Origin: Alligator mississippiensis
Taxonomy: Eukaryota; Chordata; Crocodylia; Alligatoridae
Direction: 5' to 3'
DNA: 64,000 nt
NCBI RefSeq assembly: GCF_030867095.1
Contig: NC_081824.1
Location: 85,890,382 to 85,954,381 of the forward strand
Translations under genes and position numbers: made by a program
In this document: piece after piece, positions 11,052 through 22,499 of the stretch
Layout: every line of letters starts with the position of its first letter
How positions within the stretch are numbered: position 1 is the first letter of the stretch
Notes under the pieces: model-generated
Databases searched by the model: none
Told to the model about the DNA's origin: nothing
What the model saw: the letters and a program-made list of their open reading frames with translations, nothing else

Positions 11052-11600
11052 TTTCTCATAGGCAGTGTACAGATCTGATGTTGAGCTCAACATACCTGGG
11101 ATATATCTTGCGTGGCAGCCCCTTGGGATAGAGCGCCATACACTTCTCTTCACAGTGCTCACAAAATTGTTATCATTCTCATGGGTAGGTATAATATCCC
11201 TCACTGATTTCTCGATTGCCTCTGTGAAGGCTGCCCAATTGGCTTTCCTCAGATTGAAACACCTGCAGAAGGGAGTGTTTTGCAACATTATTGGGGACCC
11301 TAATTTGATACTTATAGGACAATGTTGGGTGTGAGGTATGGGCACCAGCACTGCTTTCTTGCATATATAGCTGATTTCACTGCTTGTGAAGCTGATGTCT
11401 GGGTTGTAGCCTTTTCTCCAGCTGTTAAATGAATTGGGTTGTTTAGGATCATGTACTAACATCAGATTACTAGTATCTGCCCATTAGTTAACTAGGATGC
11501 CATCATTGTTGTTATCGCATCCCTGTGCTGTGTAATGGGAGTTAGAGTCATCACCAGGAATCCTGGTATTCTCTGATAAACAGACTGATACAACAGGCTG
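11052..11600 (-). mobile_element. Non-CR1 LINE, inverted endonuclease-region segment
   Basis: The minus strand encodes part of an APE-type endonuclease and the linker to RT. From about 11560 one can read PGDDSNSHYTAQGCDNNNDG, then MLVHDPKQPNSFNSW, GYNPDISFTSS, PIPHTQHCPISIK, CFNLRKANWAAFTEAIE and SIPRGCHARYIPGM (ending near 11090). This pattern (GDxNSH, NPDISF, a terminal HTQH, then NLRKAxW and IPRGC) is that of jockey-like mobile-element ORF2 proteins, not CR1. One in-frame stop lies within the upstream part. With the segment to its right it looks like one insertion whose 5' part was inverted. Confidence 0.65.
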
Positions 11601-11614
11601 CCTAAAACCCACCC

Positions 11615-12185
11615 CTGTTCCTTGTCTATATGGACTATCTGGCATAGCACCCCCTTACATCAGAAGGAAAATAGCAGGTGACATTAACTGGCAGGTACAA
11701 GAATTAGACAATTGCTCTATATGGACATCAACCAGCGTATAATTTTTTGTCCTCTACCACACAATTGATCACATCACCAGAATCAGCCAGAACTCCCCTC
11801 TGGCAAAAAGAATGGGAGAAACTAGGTGACAAACTGTTGAATGGAGCTAGTGAGGAATTACCCCCAGTGAGGAGTTAGCATCTGGCTCTAACTATGAATG
11901 GCATACATGGCAGCGCCTGAACAAATTGAGAGTGGGTCTCGGAAGATGTAACTTTCTCATGAAATCATGGGGTCTCTGCAACTGGTCAACGTGTTTATCA
12001 GGAGAAGCAAACCATGGATCATTTCCAGAAAGGCCTTGTAGCATCACAATGCACCCCACAAGATCTGACAACACCAACACCAGAAGCAGAATATTGGGAA
12101 TAGACCATATAAAAAGGTTGGATTGGAGACATGAAGAAGACGACTCAACCAATTCTCCAATGGTAGCCACCCAATAGGGACTATT
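11615..12185 (+). mobile_element. Non-CR1 LINE, C-terminal ORF2 segment
   Basis: The plus strand reads GIAPPYIRRKIA near 11640, then EWHTWQRLNKLRVGLGRCNF (from about 11898) and, after a frame change, GEKQTMDHFQKGLV and PQDLTTPTPEAEYW. This is the C-terminal region of the same type of LINE as the inverted segment to its left: APPxIRRE, then W..LNRLRTGVGRC and a C-x-CG-x-QTMDH zinc-like patch. The RT core is missing between the segments. The gene is clearly dead, with frame changes between readable blocks. Confidence 0.65.
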
Positions 12186-12390
12186 GTAGGTATTATTACA
12201 GAGCCTGGACACTTGGTGGAGGGGAAGCTGGTTTGCATTGAGCAAATTGCGAGTGAACAGGACCAGCAAACAGGGGAAGCAGTTTGCAGGAAGTTTTCTG
12301 GGTGCATGAGGAACAAGGGGAAGGGGAAAAGAAGCCAGGCACCAGATCCTGCCCTGGGAAGGTGAGTGATCCAGGGCTGCCTGTGTGTTT

Positions 12391-13190
12391 GGTAGGGATA
12401 TGCAAAGCTTCGGGTGGTAATTCAATTTGGAGGAGATTCGGGCCAATTTGGTGGCTGAATCTCTGAATCTGAATCAAATCAAGGGACCAATTTAAAAGTC
12501 TGAATCAATTCAGAGTTCTCTGAATCTGTGGAAAAGATTCAGAGAGCTTCAATGATTAGGACAGTCCCCGATGGCTGTAGCAGGGAGCTGCAGCTGCTCT
12601 CGGAGCTGGTAAGTACTAGGGTCAGGGGAGAGAGGGCTGGGGGAGGGAACCATTGTGGGACTGCTGCCAGCCCCCCCACTCCCCCAGCCTCCCCCATGGC
12701 TGCCCCGCCCGCCCCAGCTCGGTACTTTAAAAAAAAGCTCTGGTGCTGCCGGGCAGGGGGTGATCCATGCACCCCCCTTACACCCTCTAAGGGGGGTGCA
12801 TGGGGGGCTCTACATGAGGCCCCCAACTTCCCCCCTTGCTCCCCCAGCCCCCTTCATGGGTGCCCCACCCGGGCCAGCTCTGGCCCCTTAAGGAAAAAAA
12901 AACAGAGAAAAACCCTGCACTCACTGCTCCTGCAGTGGCCTCAGGGCTTTGGGGGGCTTGTGCAGAGCTCCCCCATATGGCATGGGGCAGTGGGCAGTGG
13001 GGATTGCTCTCCACCAGCAGGAGTGGTGAGTCCAGGGGTTTTTTCGGGTTTTTTTTCCTTAAAGGGCCAGAGCTGGCCAGGGTGGGGCACCCATGTGGGG
13101 GCTGGGGGAGCAAGGGGAGGGGGGTTGAGGGGCTTGTGCAGAGCTCCCCATGCAGCGTGGGGCAGTGGGGGGCAGCGGGGATCAGTTAAT
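12391..13190 (+). repeat. GATTCGG-type interspersed repeat, copy A
   Basis: The first 220 bp (GGTAGGGATATGCAAAGCTT, then many GAATCTGAATCAA words) match, base for base with moderate divergence, the reverse complement of the right end of the repeat at 49930-50757. The interior is GC-rich with CCCCATGCAGAGCCCCC-like stretches in both orientations. The word GAGCTGGTAAGTACTAG (about 12603) is a near-perfect splice donor and is kept in both copies. It has no coding potential that I credit: its long open frame is Pro/Gly/Ala-rich low-complexity reading. The class is unknown, possibly a non-autonomous DNA element. Confidence 0.65.
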
Positions 13191-13627
13191 TATGATTATG
13201 ACTTCATTCGTTCTGGATCAGTTAATTACTTAATTAAGGATTTCCAACAATTGACTGTAAAAGAAATAATCTTCCTTTGTGTTTTGTAATTAATTAACAT
13301 TTCAAGGGATAATTCTTTAAATTTACCAATGCAGAACAGAAAAGGTGATAAAATGAAGTATAATGTGAAAAGGAATTCTCTAAAATGACAGCTGTGAGCC
13401 TATTGATATATGAGGCTAGATTTGTCCCCCTGTGAATCAGACTTATCTCTGCAGAACAAGCCTTTGGACTCATGCAATTTCCCCCTTCCTCTGTGGAAAT
13501 AAGAATGACTGTAGCTTAAAATATTTATTTATTGCCTTTGCCTCCATGTGTTTGCCTTTCTGTAGTATGTCTGTGTTTGCTGCTCTTTCCAGTGATGTTC
13601 ACATTCACTGTACACTATCAGAAAAAA

Positions 13628-13830
13628 AGCTACACGAGACATTTACTGCAAAGCTGACTAATTAACTGTGAGTAAATGTCTCAGTGTCTTCACATGTGCG
13701 CCTATTAGGATGCACAAAACTAATAAACTCTGAAGTAGGGTAGAACTTTTAAATACAAGTCCTACCCTGCTGTGGAGTTTTTTTGTCTGCAGCAGCGTAC
13801 ATGGGTACATTGACCTTGGGTATTTTACAG
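13628..13830. mobile_element. Partial TIR element, related to 15444-15862
   Basis: It contains words such as ACATTTACTGCAAAGCTGAC, GTCCTACCCTGCTGTGGAG and GCGCCTATTAGGATGCAC. These recur, diverged, at 15770-15860, 59520-59640 and 60780-60845. It is a fragment without clear ends. Confidence 0.5.
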
Positions 13831-15443
13831 GCAGGTTAAATGAGCCTCCTCTGTGCTATCCTAATATCTGAACATGACAGAAGTGGGACGCATAACCCAA
13901 ATTAACTTTTGAAACTAAAATGGAGATAGGTCATTCTCAGGATTTTTTCTCCTTTTATGAAAATATTTGGAGGAAACAGAATCCTCTACAACCAGATACT
14001 CTTACTTAAGTCAGTAACTGGTCTATCTCCTCACTGCTGCCAATGAGGAACCTTCCCAAATAAGGACTGCAGGAAGCATGCCAGGTATAGCAGCCACATT
14101 ATCCTCCCTGGCAGACAGTACACATTAGTGGTGTATATCAAAAACAGATTCTATTCCACCAATTGGGTGTCAAAGTGGACTTAGGTGCTTAAGTCCAATT
14201 CTACTCTAACCTGTTCAAGCCCCCAAATTAATTTAAATTATTATATTGTTATAATATTGATAGATTAACATATCTATTTTTAACCCACTGTCTTCTTAAC
14301 CTCCAGCCACAAGAAAAGCAGAGAAGAGGAGGGAGATCTGAAAAGAAGACTTTTTGCATTAACTGTTGTTCAGGGACTCAAGTAGGGTGGAATAGAATTT
14401 CATTTAGGTGCCTAGTTCACTATGTACCTAATAGGTAGAAAAGAATCTGGCCCTAAGAGTCTAGTGACAGAATTAGGCAGCAGTAAAAGACAGGTTAAAC
14501 ATAAGCAGTTAGGTTTATCAAAATGAAAGTGAGCACCAGAAAGCATATAATTCAGAAGTATACGATGATAAAGAGATAAAGGAAACAGTAATCAGGGCAG
14601 TATGCTCAGGACTAAATTCAGGTGCAATTTGGTGGAGGGGAAAGGGTGGAGGGTGAGGGGGAGGTGATCTGAGCCTCCCAAAACTAAAAAGCATATTAAC
14701 ATCTTATTATCTGGGGGAAAAATAAACATGGTACCAAACTCCATCTGTACCTTGGAAATTGAGAAAAAATGTTTGAAATCCAGTCTGCTGATTTGCTTAT
14801 ATAGGAGAAAAGTGTTCCAGATACTATCTTCAGACTAACGGGTTGAAAAAATGAGACTAGGTAAAATCTCAGGTTGTGGATTTTACGTTTAAGTAAAAGG
14901 GGAAAAAACACTATTTTCTCTCCCTGCCATCTATCCCTATTAGGCCTGAGGTGTCCACATAAAATATGACATTAGAGGATTTAATTTCTTATAACTAACA
15001 CATCAAATCAGTCAAATGATGAGAAACAAACAGAAGCCATAAGCTATAAAGAGATTTTTATCTCGAAAGGAAAGAATAGACAGATTTTCTATTAAGACCA
15101 CTGAAGACTTTTCTATTGCTATTGATTTTCCTTGGAATGTTTGCAGATGTTATGGTGATGGGTGAAAGAATACAATTCCAAAATAGATACATTAAAAATT
15201 AAAATATCAGGATAACATAAGACTAATTTATAGTTGCACAGGGTTTATTTTCATAACAATATTGACTCTTGCTGATAAAAAGTGAGTCATAGGATTTTTG
15301 TATGTTAACTTGAAGAAAGTCAATTCTCACAAAGTGGGACTGGAAAAATCCTGGCTAGAGCTACTGGGTTTAAATTATATAATAAAGTCTCAGTAGCTTA
15401 AATGTCATAATTGGGGAAAATGTGATGATAAAAATTTGTTCCT
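13831..15443. other. MCHR2 intron, no feature
   Basis: This is AT-rich intron sequence. The 14816-14845 stretch (TATCTTCAGACTAACGGG) faintly resembles the tail of SINE/Penelope-type repeats, but nothing else is recognisable. Confidence 0.35.
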
Positions 15444-15862
15444 GGGCACATCTACGAGTGCAGTTAATGTGCAGCAATATACTCTGGCACATATTGCACC
15501 AGAGTTTATTGGTCCCAGGCACTGTGTTGGAAAGTGGCGTGTTGAGCTGGGTCAGAGCAGCCCTGGCTAGCAGGGATCCAGGGGGTCAGCTTGCCAGCTC
15601 AGGGCTGCTGCAACCCAGCCCACTGTGATGTGAAGGGGCTAGCTGGGGCAATAGTGTTGCAAGGTGTTCCAGTGTGGGACTAGTTGGCAGGCAGCCCCAG
15701 CACTGAAGCACTGCCCCAGCCAGCCTCATCAGCGTCTACACGTACATTGCTGCAAAGTAAAAAACACTGTTGCAGGATAAACACTTTTATTTATAAGTAC
15801 TAACCTGCAGTGGAGTTGTTTACTCTGTCCTAATAGCACTGCACGTCTAGACATTGAGCTGT
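15444..15862. mobile_element. TIR element, GGGCACATCTACGAG family
   Basis: It starts GGGCACATCTACGAGTGCAG and closes near GCACTGCACGTCTAGAC. The layout matches 59245-59642: an ACTCTGGCACATATTGC block, a GC-rich middle with CAGCCCAGC words, then GTCTACACGTACATTGCTGC and a TATTTATAAGTACTAACCTG block. The target duplication is not clear. Confidence 0.5.
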
Positions 15863-15989
15863 TTACTGCAGAGCTAATTAGGCAAGCCCACAGTAAATGT
15901 ACCGCATAATAGTTTATGAGGGCCTCTTAGTTGCATCAGTGCCACAAGTAGTTGTGGGAATAGAAAATGATGGGGCCTGCATGGGTCAG

Positions 15990-17046
15990 TGTGACAGGGG
16001 GCTGGCTCATGGCTGGTCACTGTACTGGCCTGCCCACCTGTCTAGGGCAGTCTGCCCTCATTCACCTGCCACATCTTGCTGTTTACAAATACTGATTGAG
16101 TACTACAGGAAGCTGCCCATTTAATGCCCCAATGCGTAGGGCGATATAAATGGCTCCAACCTTCCCTATACTGTGTCCCATGCCTTGCAGATGGCATCCA
16201 AATTTCTATTACTCTGTCTCAAACCCAGTTTCAAAATGTCTGAGGGCTTACTGAGGTCTCAACTCCTTTGCCCCCCTCACTGGGCCTCACACTCACGCCC
16301 CCCTTCACTGGAGCTCACTCAAATAACTACCTGTGGGGCTGGCCTATATGCAGTCCTTCAGGTCTCCCCTGTGGCCCTGCTTTGCATACCCCTGTTCAGC
16401 CCTTCAAGTCACCCCTGCAACCCTACTGTGCAGCCCTTCAGATTGCCCTGGGGACCCTACTCTGTGCAGCCTAATTTCACTCGACTCCTTTGCCCCCTTG
16501 CTTGGGTCACTCTTTGGACACCCTGCACTGGGGTCCCAGGGTCTTATACCCCATGGCCTTAAGTGTCCAGAGACATGCCTGGCCCCACTCTTCCTGTCCC
16601 TACTCTGGGTTACCCACCAGGTTGTGGGGGCTGGGGCTATAAGGCATCACTCACTCACCTTTCACTGGGGAGGGAACTGGCATGGCATTTTCTGGGGACC
16701 ACCCCACCATGGGTGGATTCATCACACCATCCTACCCCAGCAGGATGTAGTTTTTGGTCATGCCCCAGGACCAGGACCCCCTCTACCCTCACACCTCCTT
16801 CTTTGTACTTCCAAGATGTCACGAGCAGCTGCTCCGCCTAGGTGGTGTTCTTCTGGCTCCTTGCAGCACACCGCTAGCTCAGCCGTGAGGGCCTGAGTTA
16901 AAATGGAGGCTGTTCAGCCCCCTCCTCCTATCACAAGGCCCTCCTGCAATTATGTGACCACCTCATCGGGGTGGCCTGCACCTGCTGGCTGCCCTGTTGA
17001 CTGTTCTGGCCCTTAAAGTGGCAGGCACCAAAGGTGCTTTGCCACA
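15990..17046 (+). mobile_element. Candidate solo LTR (ERV-like fossil)
   Basis: A 1057-bp block opens TGTGACAGGGGGCTGG and closes TTTGCCACA, flanked by GTCAG (15985-15989) and GCCAG (17047-17051), a 4-of-5 match for a 5-bp target duplication. A TATA-like word (GATATAAATGG) lies near 16142. A related sequence occurs at 30155-30545, showing that it is an interspersed family. No internal genes are attached. The LTR call rests on ends and context only. Confidence 0.5.
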
Positions 17047-17051
17047 GCCAG

Positions 17052-18459
17052 AGATCAGTGGGAAATTCTGGCTCAAACTATGTGCATCCATGGCTGCATA
17101 TACAGGGATGAATCCTACATACTCATTCAAGGGTCACTCTTTCTGGTATAGGGCAACCACCCATCCCTAATTGGGTGGGACAGTCATGAAACATCAACAT
17201 CAAGCCCTAGTCCAGGGGTGAATGACTCCAGGATAGTTGCTATCCTGGATTCCCTTCGACGCACTCATCAATGGTCCCAGTATTATGTGCAAGGATCTAT
17301 TTTCCATTCGCTATGGAAAAATGTGTATTTTCTTCCAACTGCTGTGTGCACAGAGAGAACAAAAAAAGAGAACAGAAAATGTAGATGTGCACAGAACTCA
17401 GAAGTGCACAGAACTTATGGTCATAAGAATTTAACACAAGACCTAAGACTTTGCTAATGAAATTAATTAATATCAGGAGGTTTCTCAAAAATGGTGTACA
17501 TGACCTGCAGGTGGAAGCAACTACAAAATGTCTGGACACTTGTAGAATGTCATGATGGACTGAAGAAGTGACCAGCAAACTGCCTGTCATTGACTGGGAC
17601 TTATTAGACTTGTTAGCTGTGGTGTATGTGTTGAGTTGCAGCAAAACCTTAAGAAGTGAAAAATCTAGCTCCTGAAGAAAATCAAATAGTTATAGACCAT
17701 AGCTGCCTAGATACAGAAAAGGACCAGTCGGAGGAACTAATTAAGACCTGATATTTACAACAGTATTTTCCCCAGTTTGCAACCCAGAGGAGGGAAGATG
17801 AGCTGTTTAAGGTCAGATAACATGAGGAAATTCCCCTGGAAAGGTTATTTGGTTTAGTTCAATACAGTTCAAATGAATAAGGGGATGGGCAGAATATGAG
17901 GTTGCTGCAAGCCAACTTGGGCAGCCAAACTCTAATGCAGAATTTACCCCAGAGAAAAGACTAAGTTATCCAGACCATGTATAAATCCTTGACAGCCATC
18001 CCTCTGCATTGGCTATGCATCTGAGCCAACTGTCCATCTGAGCCATCCATCTGAGTTGGTCATAGCACAGTAAAGAGTTAGAAGGAGATAGAGAAAAAGA
18101 AACCTCATCTGAACTGGCAAAAGACCTGAGAGGACCTGTGTTCCTGGCATATATAAACAGAATCATACTACTGGAAAGAACATCCGGAGAGGACTTCCAG
18201 GATAATTTGGTAATGGACCAATTTATAGAATGCTTAGATGATCTTCAAATCACAAAGCAAAGGTGAAAGGAGGTCAGAGACAATCCACATTAATTATCAC
18301 ATTAGTTTAATCTTCTACTGTAAGAGTACACCAAAAGGGGAATCAGCTGCTAATTAAGAAGCCAGATATTAGTAGTCCACTTGGTACAGCTCTGTGTCTA
18401 ATAATCATGAGGGGAATGGAAATTATAACTTGATTTGTGACTTTATTAAATGATTTATT
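17052..18459. other. MCHR2 intron, no feature
   Basis: No gene, RNA or repeat family was recognised in this stretch. Confidence 0.35.
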
Positions 18460-18464
18460 ACATA

Positions 18465-18600
18465 CACACACACACGCATACATACACGTATGCAATTTTC
18501 CTTGTTTTCAGGAAATATATATAGTTCATTGAACTTGCTTTGCAATTTTGCTTGTTTTCAGGAAATATATACATTTTCTGAAAACAAGGAAAATTGGCAA
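18465..18600. repeat. CA-rich tract and small direct/inverted repeat cluster
   Basis: A short (CA)n tract at 18465-18480 is followed by two direct copies of a 31-bp unit beginning TGCAATTTT (18491-18521 and 18541-18571; one mismatch). A third copy is in inverted orientation (18574-18599, TTTTCTGAAAACAAGGAAAA). The second and third copies can form a hairpin with almost no loop. Confidence 0.8.
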
Positions 18601-18654
18601 TAATGTAAAAAATATGGGCAGCAGTTCAGTTAATGGCTAGCATAGCACTCATAT

Positions 18655-19155
18655 GCTAGAGACAGAAATTATACATAAACCAGTATAAGCAATCAGAGAA
18701 ATCAGTTCAAATCTGTAACACAATAGAAGTTCAGTGCACATAAATTGCTTTCAAAATGGCCAAAACCAGTTTAAGATAAACCTGGATGAATGTAGTATCA
18801 GACTTAACTGATTTAGGTTAAATAAGTTTATTGAACTTTTGGTCTAGATCCCCTCCAGATTCATGTTAACTCACAGTCCCCCAGTATCCCAGAATGTTTT
18901 GCACCTCTCCTGCAACCCCGTCCCTCCCCCCTTGGAGAGTGGGCTGACTAGCCTTGGCCTAAGCTGTCTGCTCCAGCCAAGCAGGGAGGCATTCTCTAGT
19001 GTTTTCCAACTTCTGGCCTTGGCTACTGCAGGCATGTGGCTGCATTTCTGGAATCAAAAGTGAATGGCTGTTCGCTTGCTTGTCAGTTCAATCTACACAG
19101 CTTACACTAACCCATGAAGACTGAATCAATTCAGCCTCATGCTTTTTGACTTTAT
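18655..19155 (+). mobile_element. Interspersed repeat, AAACCAGTTTAAG family, short copy
   Basis: It contains TTTCAAAATGGCCAAAACCA, GTTTAAGATAAACCTGG and ATCAGACTTAACTGATTT. The same order appears in reverse complement at 60590-60730. Its right part (CTGAATCAATTCAGCC) corresponds to 59675-59700. It is therefore a deleted, inverted relative of the element at 59645-60785. The class is unknown, probably a non-autonomous DNA transposon. Confidence 0.6.
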
Positions 19156-19159
19156 GTAC

Positions 19160-20930
19160 TTAGTCATAAGGAAATATCAGGGTTATATTTACCTGCTCCT
19201 GTCCCTTTGAGGATTGAAGGTTTGCTGAAGAGTTCATGAAAATACACCTGAAGTGTAGGAGGGTGCTTCTGTACAGTTTGGTAGGCACTGAAAGGACTGC
19301 AGTAATGGAGCTTGTGCAAGAAGTTTCTTTCCTTCTTTCCTTCTTTTTTTGATATTAAGTTTAATATGATCTGGGAGCTTATCATTTGAGCAGCCAGAAA
19401 ACAGTGAATTGCAATGATCTGACTTTCCTTAGCTACATCTATGCCCTGGGGATTTATGCTGTTTTAACTATGGTGGCAGCCCAAAGAAGGTCAGCTGCCC
19501 AGTTTATGACAGCTTTGCTGGCAAAAGGGTTTTTTTTGCTGCCAAAGGGAAGCTGGCTTCCCTGGACATCCAAGGCCCTGTTGGCAGAAGCCACCATTGG
19601 CTGGCAGATTTGAGTTCTGCTGTCAGAGGTACATCAGCTATGGAGTGAGAGATTTTCACACCTGAAATATCTCTGCTGATATAACTTTATAACATGGACA
19701 ACAGCTCAAAGATAAGCGTACAGAAGAGAGCTCTGTGGACTGCTCCAGGAAAAGCTGCCAATGAAGATCTGTTTACAAGCACTCTGGCTGAGAGAAACAC
19801 AGAGGACTTTCATGTATATAGATGTAAGGATTTTTACATCAGGGAAGAATTGAGCAATTTAGAAAAATCTGTGATTCTCTGGGACCAACTGGAGTCAGAA
19901 CTGAAGAATAAATAATGTGTTGTTTGAATAAAACATAAAAATAAAATTAATCACAAATCACTTGCAGCAAAAAGGTAAAAGAAGTAGAAGATCAGAGACT
20001 GTGACATAGCTAAAATTAAATGATATAACTATATACAAGTGAGAGACAGTAGGCTTAAAAATTAAAGTTGTGTGGAACATGTTTTTAGGAAACCAGGAAA
20101 TAAATTAAAAACCAAACCCCTGTGAAAAATCTGTTATCTGCAACCCAGCAAGCAGAACTAATTTTACAGGGCTTTAAAACAACAGGACTCTCCAAAGCAG
20201 TTCAGCTTATTAAATTGAGATTCTGCCTTGGTATGCGAAAGGAGAGAGGCAGTAATGTCTGCCCAAGACGGAGCCTTAGGAGCTAGGTGGGGAGAGAACC
20301 TACTCCAACTCTAAAACTGGGGCGGGTCTATTTTCTGGAAAAAGGCTGAAAACTGAAGTTTTTTTGCCAGTATCGAAAAGAGCACAAAAGTCAAAAGAAT
20401 CACCCCAAGATTTTCTGGGCTGAGTACTTGATTAGAAACCGAATGTACCATTTCCATCACAAGAAACTGAGTCTAACTCTGCCCTTATACAAAATAAGTT
20501 TCTTTATTCAATCCTGACAGAGGCCTTTGACAGATGTTAAGTTTAAAGTGCAATGGGATCTAAGATGTGATGCCAACAATCACACCTTCTATCATGCCAC
20601 ATGTGCTTGGCAGAATGTGTGATTTTTGGGATCATGGCTTAGATCTCTATTGTGCCTTACTTGTCAGTGCAGTGGGAGTCTGGGATCATGATCCTGGGCT
20701 CCTCAACACCAGCAAATTTAAACCCAGGTGCTGACAAGCTCACCGTGTGCTGTGACCTATGAAATGATGTATGCTGTCCAGCTGGATGGCATGTGATTTT
20801 TACAGGACCCAGCTCGTGGGGACCTCATTTTGCTGGGACAGCACCCTGGATTCTGGGGCTGTTGCATGTTGGATCCTAACACTCTGCTGAGTATCGAGAT
20901 ATGTCATGGGTCACCCCTGACTGGCCACAT
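19160..20930. other. MCHR2 intron, mostly unassigned
   Basis: I see no gene. A GC-richer stretch at 19430-19640 has the look of a short MITE (AGCTACATCTATGCCCTGG), but I could not define ends. Confidence 0.3.
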
Positions 20931-20932
20931 AT

Positions 20933-21031
20933 TCAATTTGAGGTGTGATACAAATGAGCCACAACATTGTCTTATATTATATGTGGAATAACTTTGTGGC
21001 TCATTTACTGCATTATCACACCTTAAATTGA
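20933..21031. repeat. Imperfect hairpin, 32/38-bp arms
   Basis: The left arm 20933-20964 starts TCAATTTGAGGTGTGATA and the right arm 20994-21031 ends ATCACACCTTAAATTGA. The arms are reverse complements apart from a small insertion and a few changes, with a 29-bp loop. This is probably a MITE remnant. Confidence 0.7.
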
Positions 21032-21619
21032 CTTGTACCCATGGCCGGATTACTATTTAAGGTGCAATTAACTTGTTCATTGTTTCTTAAACATAATGTG
21101 TGTCAGGGGGCAGGGTGGCAGAATCATAACCTTCAATCACTGATGTGGCCTCATTTAAATGAGAGTCAGGTTGCAAATGAGACCTGATTTGAGAGGCTGT
21201 AGAGTACTGCTGTACACTACTGCTGTACACTATTGTAAGTGTAAAGGCAGAGAAACAGAGATATGGGGGAATAGAGTAAGATAGTAGCATGCTGTTCCAT
21301 ACCATTGCTATACAAAGAACACAGATCAGGGAGAGAAACAGTACCTTCTCCCTGAGAAAAAGAAGCCTCAATGAGCAGCTCATTGATGAAAGAGAGAAGG
21401 GAACTAAAACGTCATTGCTGATGAAATCAAAAGTACCAAAGCTGAAATAAAATCATGTCCAGGAGCTTTATCAATGATGAAAGCACTACTGATGGTAACC
21501 AGGGACGTGCGGAGAGGCAGGCATCAAGATGTGATACCTGCAAGCAATCCAGAAGGTAGGATGTGAGCCTGTTGTTTCAGATGTGGGAGTAAAGAATACA
21601 GCCTGTCAGGATGCTGTAC

Positions 21620-22130
21620 AGCAAAGCTGTCAAATTAATTTGGACCATGGGACTGGTCCACAGGCCAGATAAATGCTGTGAGGCTGGCCGCACAGCCTGG
21701 ATCGGGCCCACATACCCTCCCTCCCCCAACCTGAGCATGCTCGTGGAACTTGCTTCTGCTGGTTCAGGACTGTACCTCATGTGGCACCTGCTCTGGCTGG
21801 AATGGGACATGAGCAGCAGGAGACTTCTGCTCTAGCTGGTCCAGGGCATATGCCATGTACAGCACGGGTCCTAGACTGACTGAAGCAGGGCAGCACTGTC
21901 ATGTGCGGTACAGCGCTGAAGCAAGTGCTGGATCCCCGGCATGCAGGGGAACCATGGAACAGCCCTCCTCCTGCATGCTGGTTTCAATGCCTGCTCTGGA
22001 TGGGCTGGGACTGTACAGCATGTGATGCCCACTCTGGGACTTGCACTGCACATGGTGCTCCAGCCTAAGACTGGCTAGAGCAGGCACCACATGTGGCTTG
22101 AGTCTCACTCTGGCCAGAGTGGGCACTGCA
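21620..22130. mobile_element. hAT-like repeat remnant
   Basis: It opens with wording of the GTGTCAAA...GGCCAGAT...GGCCC class (AAAGCTGTCAAATTAATTTG near 21624; CAGGCCAGATAAATG) shared with other hAT-like pieces here. The rest is TGCACTGCATGTGG-type GC-rich repeat text, with similar wording at 29880-30125. I could not define the right end. A pure G run at about 22190-22206 lies just downstream. Confidence 0.35.
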
Positions 22131-22499
22131 TGCTGTGCAGTCTTTCACTGGCTGGAATGGGTGCTGTAGGCATTGGATCCAGCTCACCGGGGGGGGGGGG
22201 GGGGGTAGAGGGGAGGAGGCTAGACTGGGAGCCAAATGATGTAGCTCCCATCAATGATGTAGCTCCCTATAGTTGCAGCCTTATCCTGGTTCCAGACAAT
22301 ACCACTGCCTCCCCTGAAAATGAAGCAACTTCCATGCTCACCATATCCTGGTATATTCAAAGCAGAAGAATAGTGCTGGAAAGCGAGCATTGTTTTAATA
22401 GTTGTGGCAATTACAAACTCGTCTGAGGGTGTCAGTTTGTCATAGCAGAGCCACAGGTAGCACATGAACTGGACTCTCACATTGAACAGCAACCTTGAC

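Noticed and set aside
12528-13289. 253-residue open frame
   Set aside because: It lies in the GC-rich core of an interspersed repeat, is Pro/Gly/Ala-rich without a domain, and frames of similar length exist on the opposite strand.
16173-16896. Frames of 129 and 187 residues
   Set aside because: They lie within a repeat with a second copy at 30 kb that does not keep the frame.
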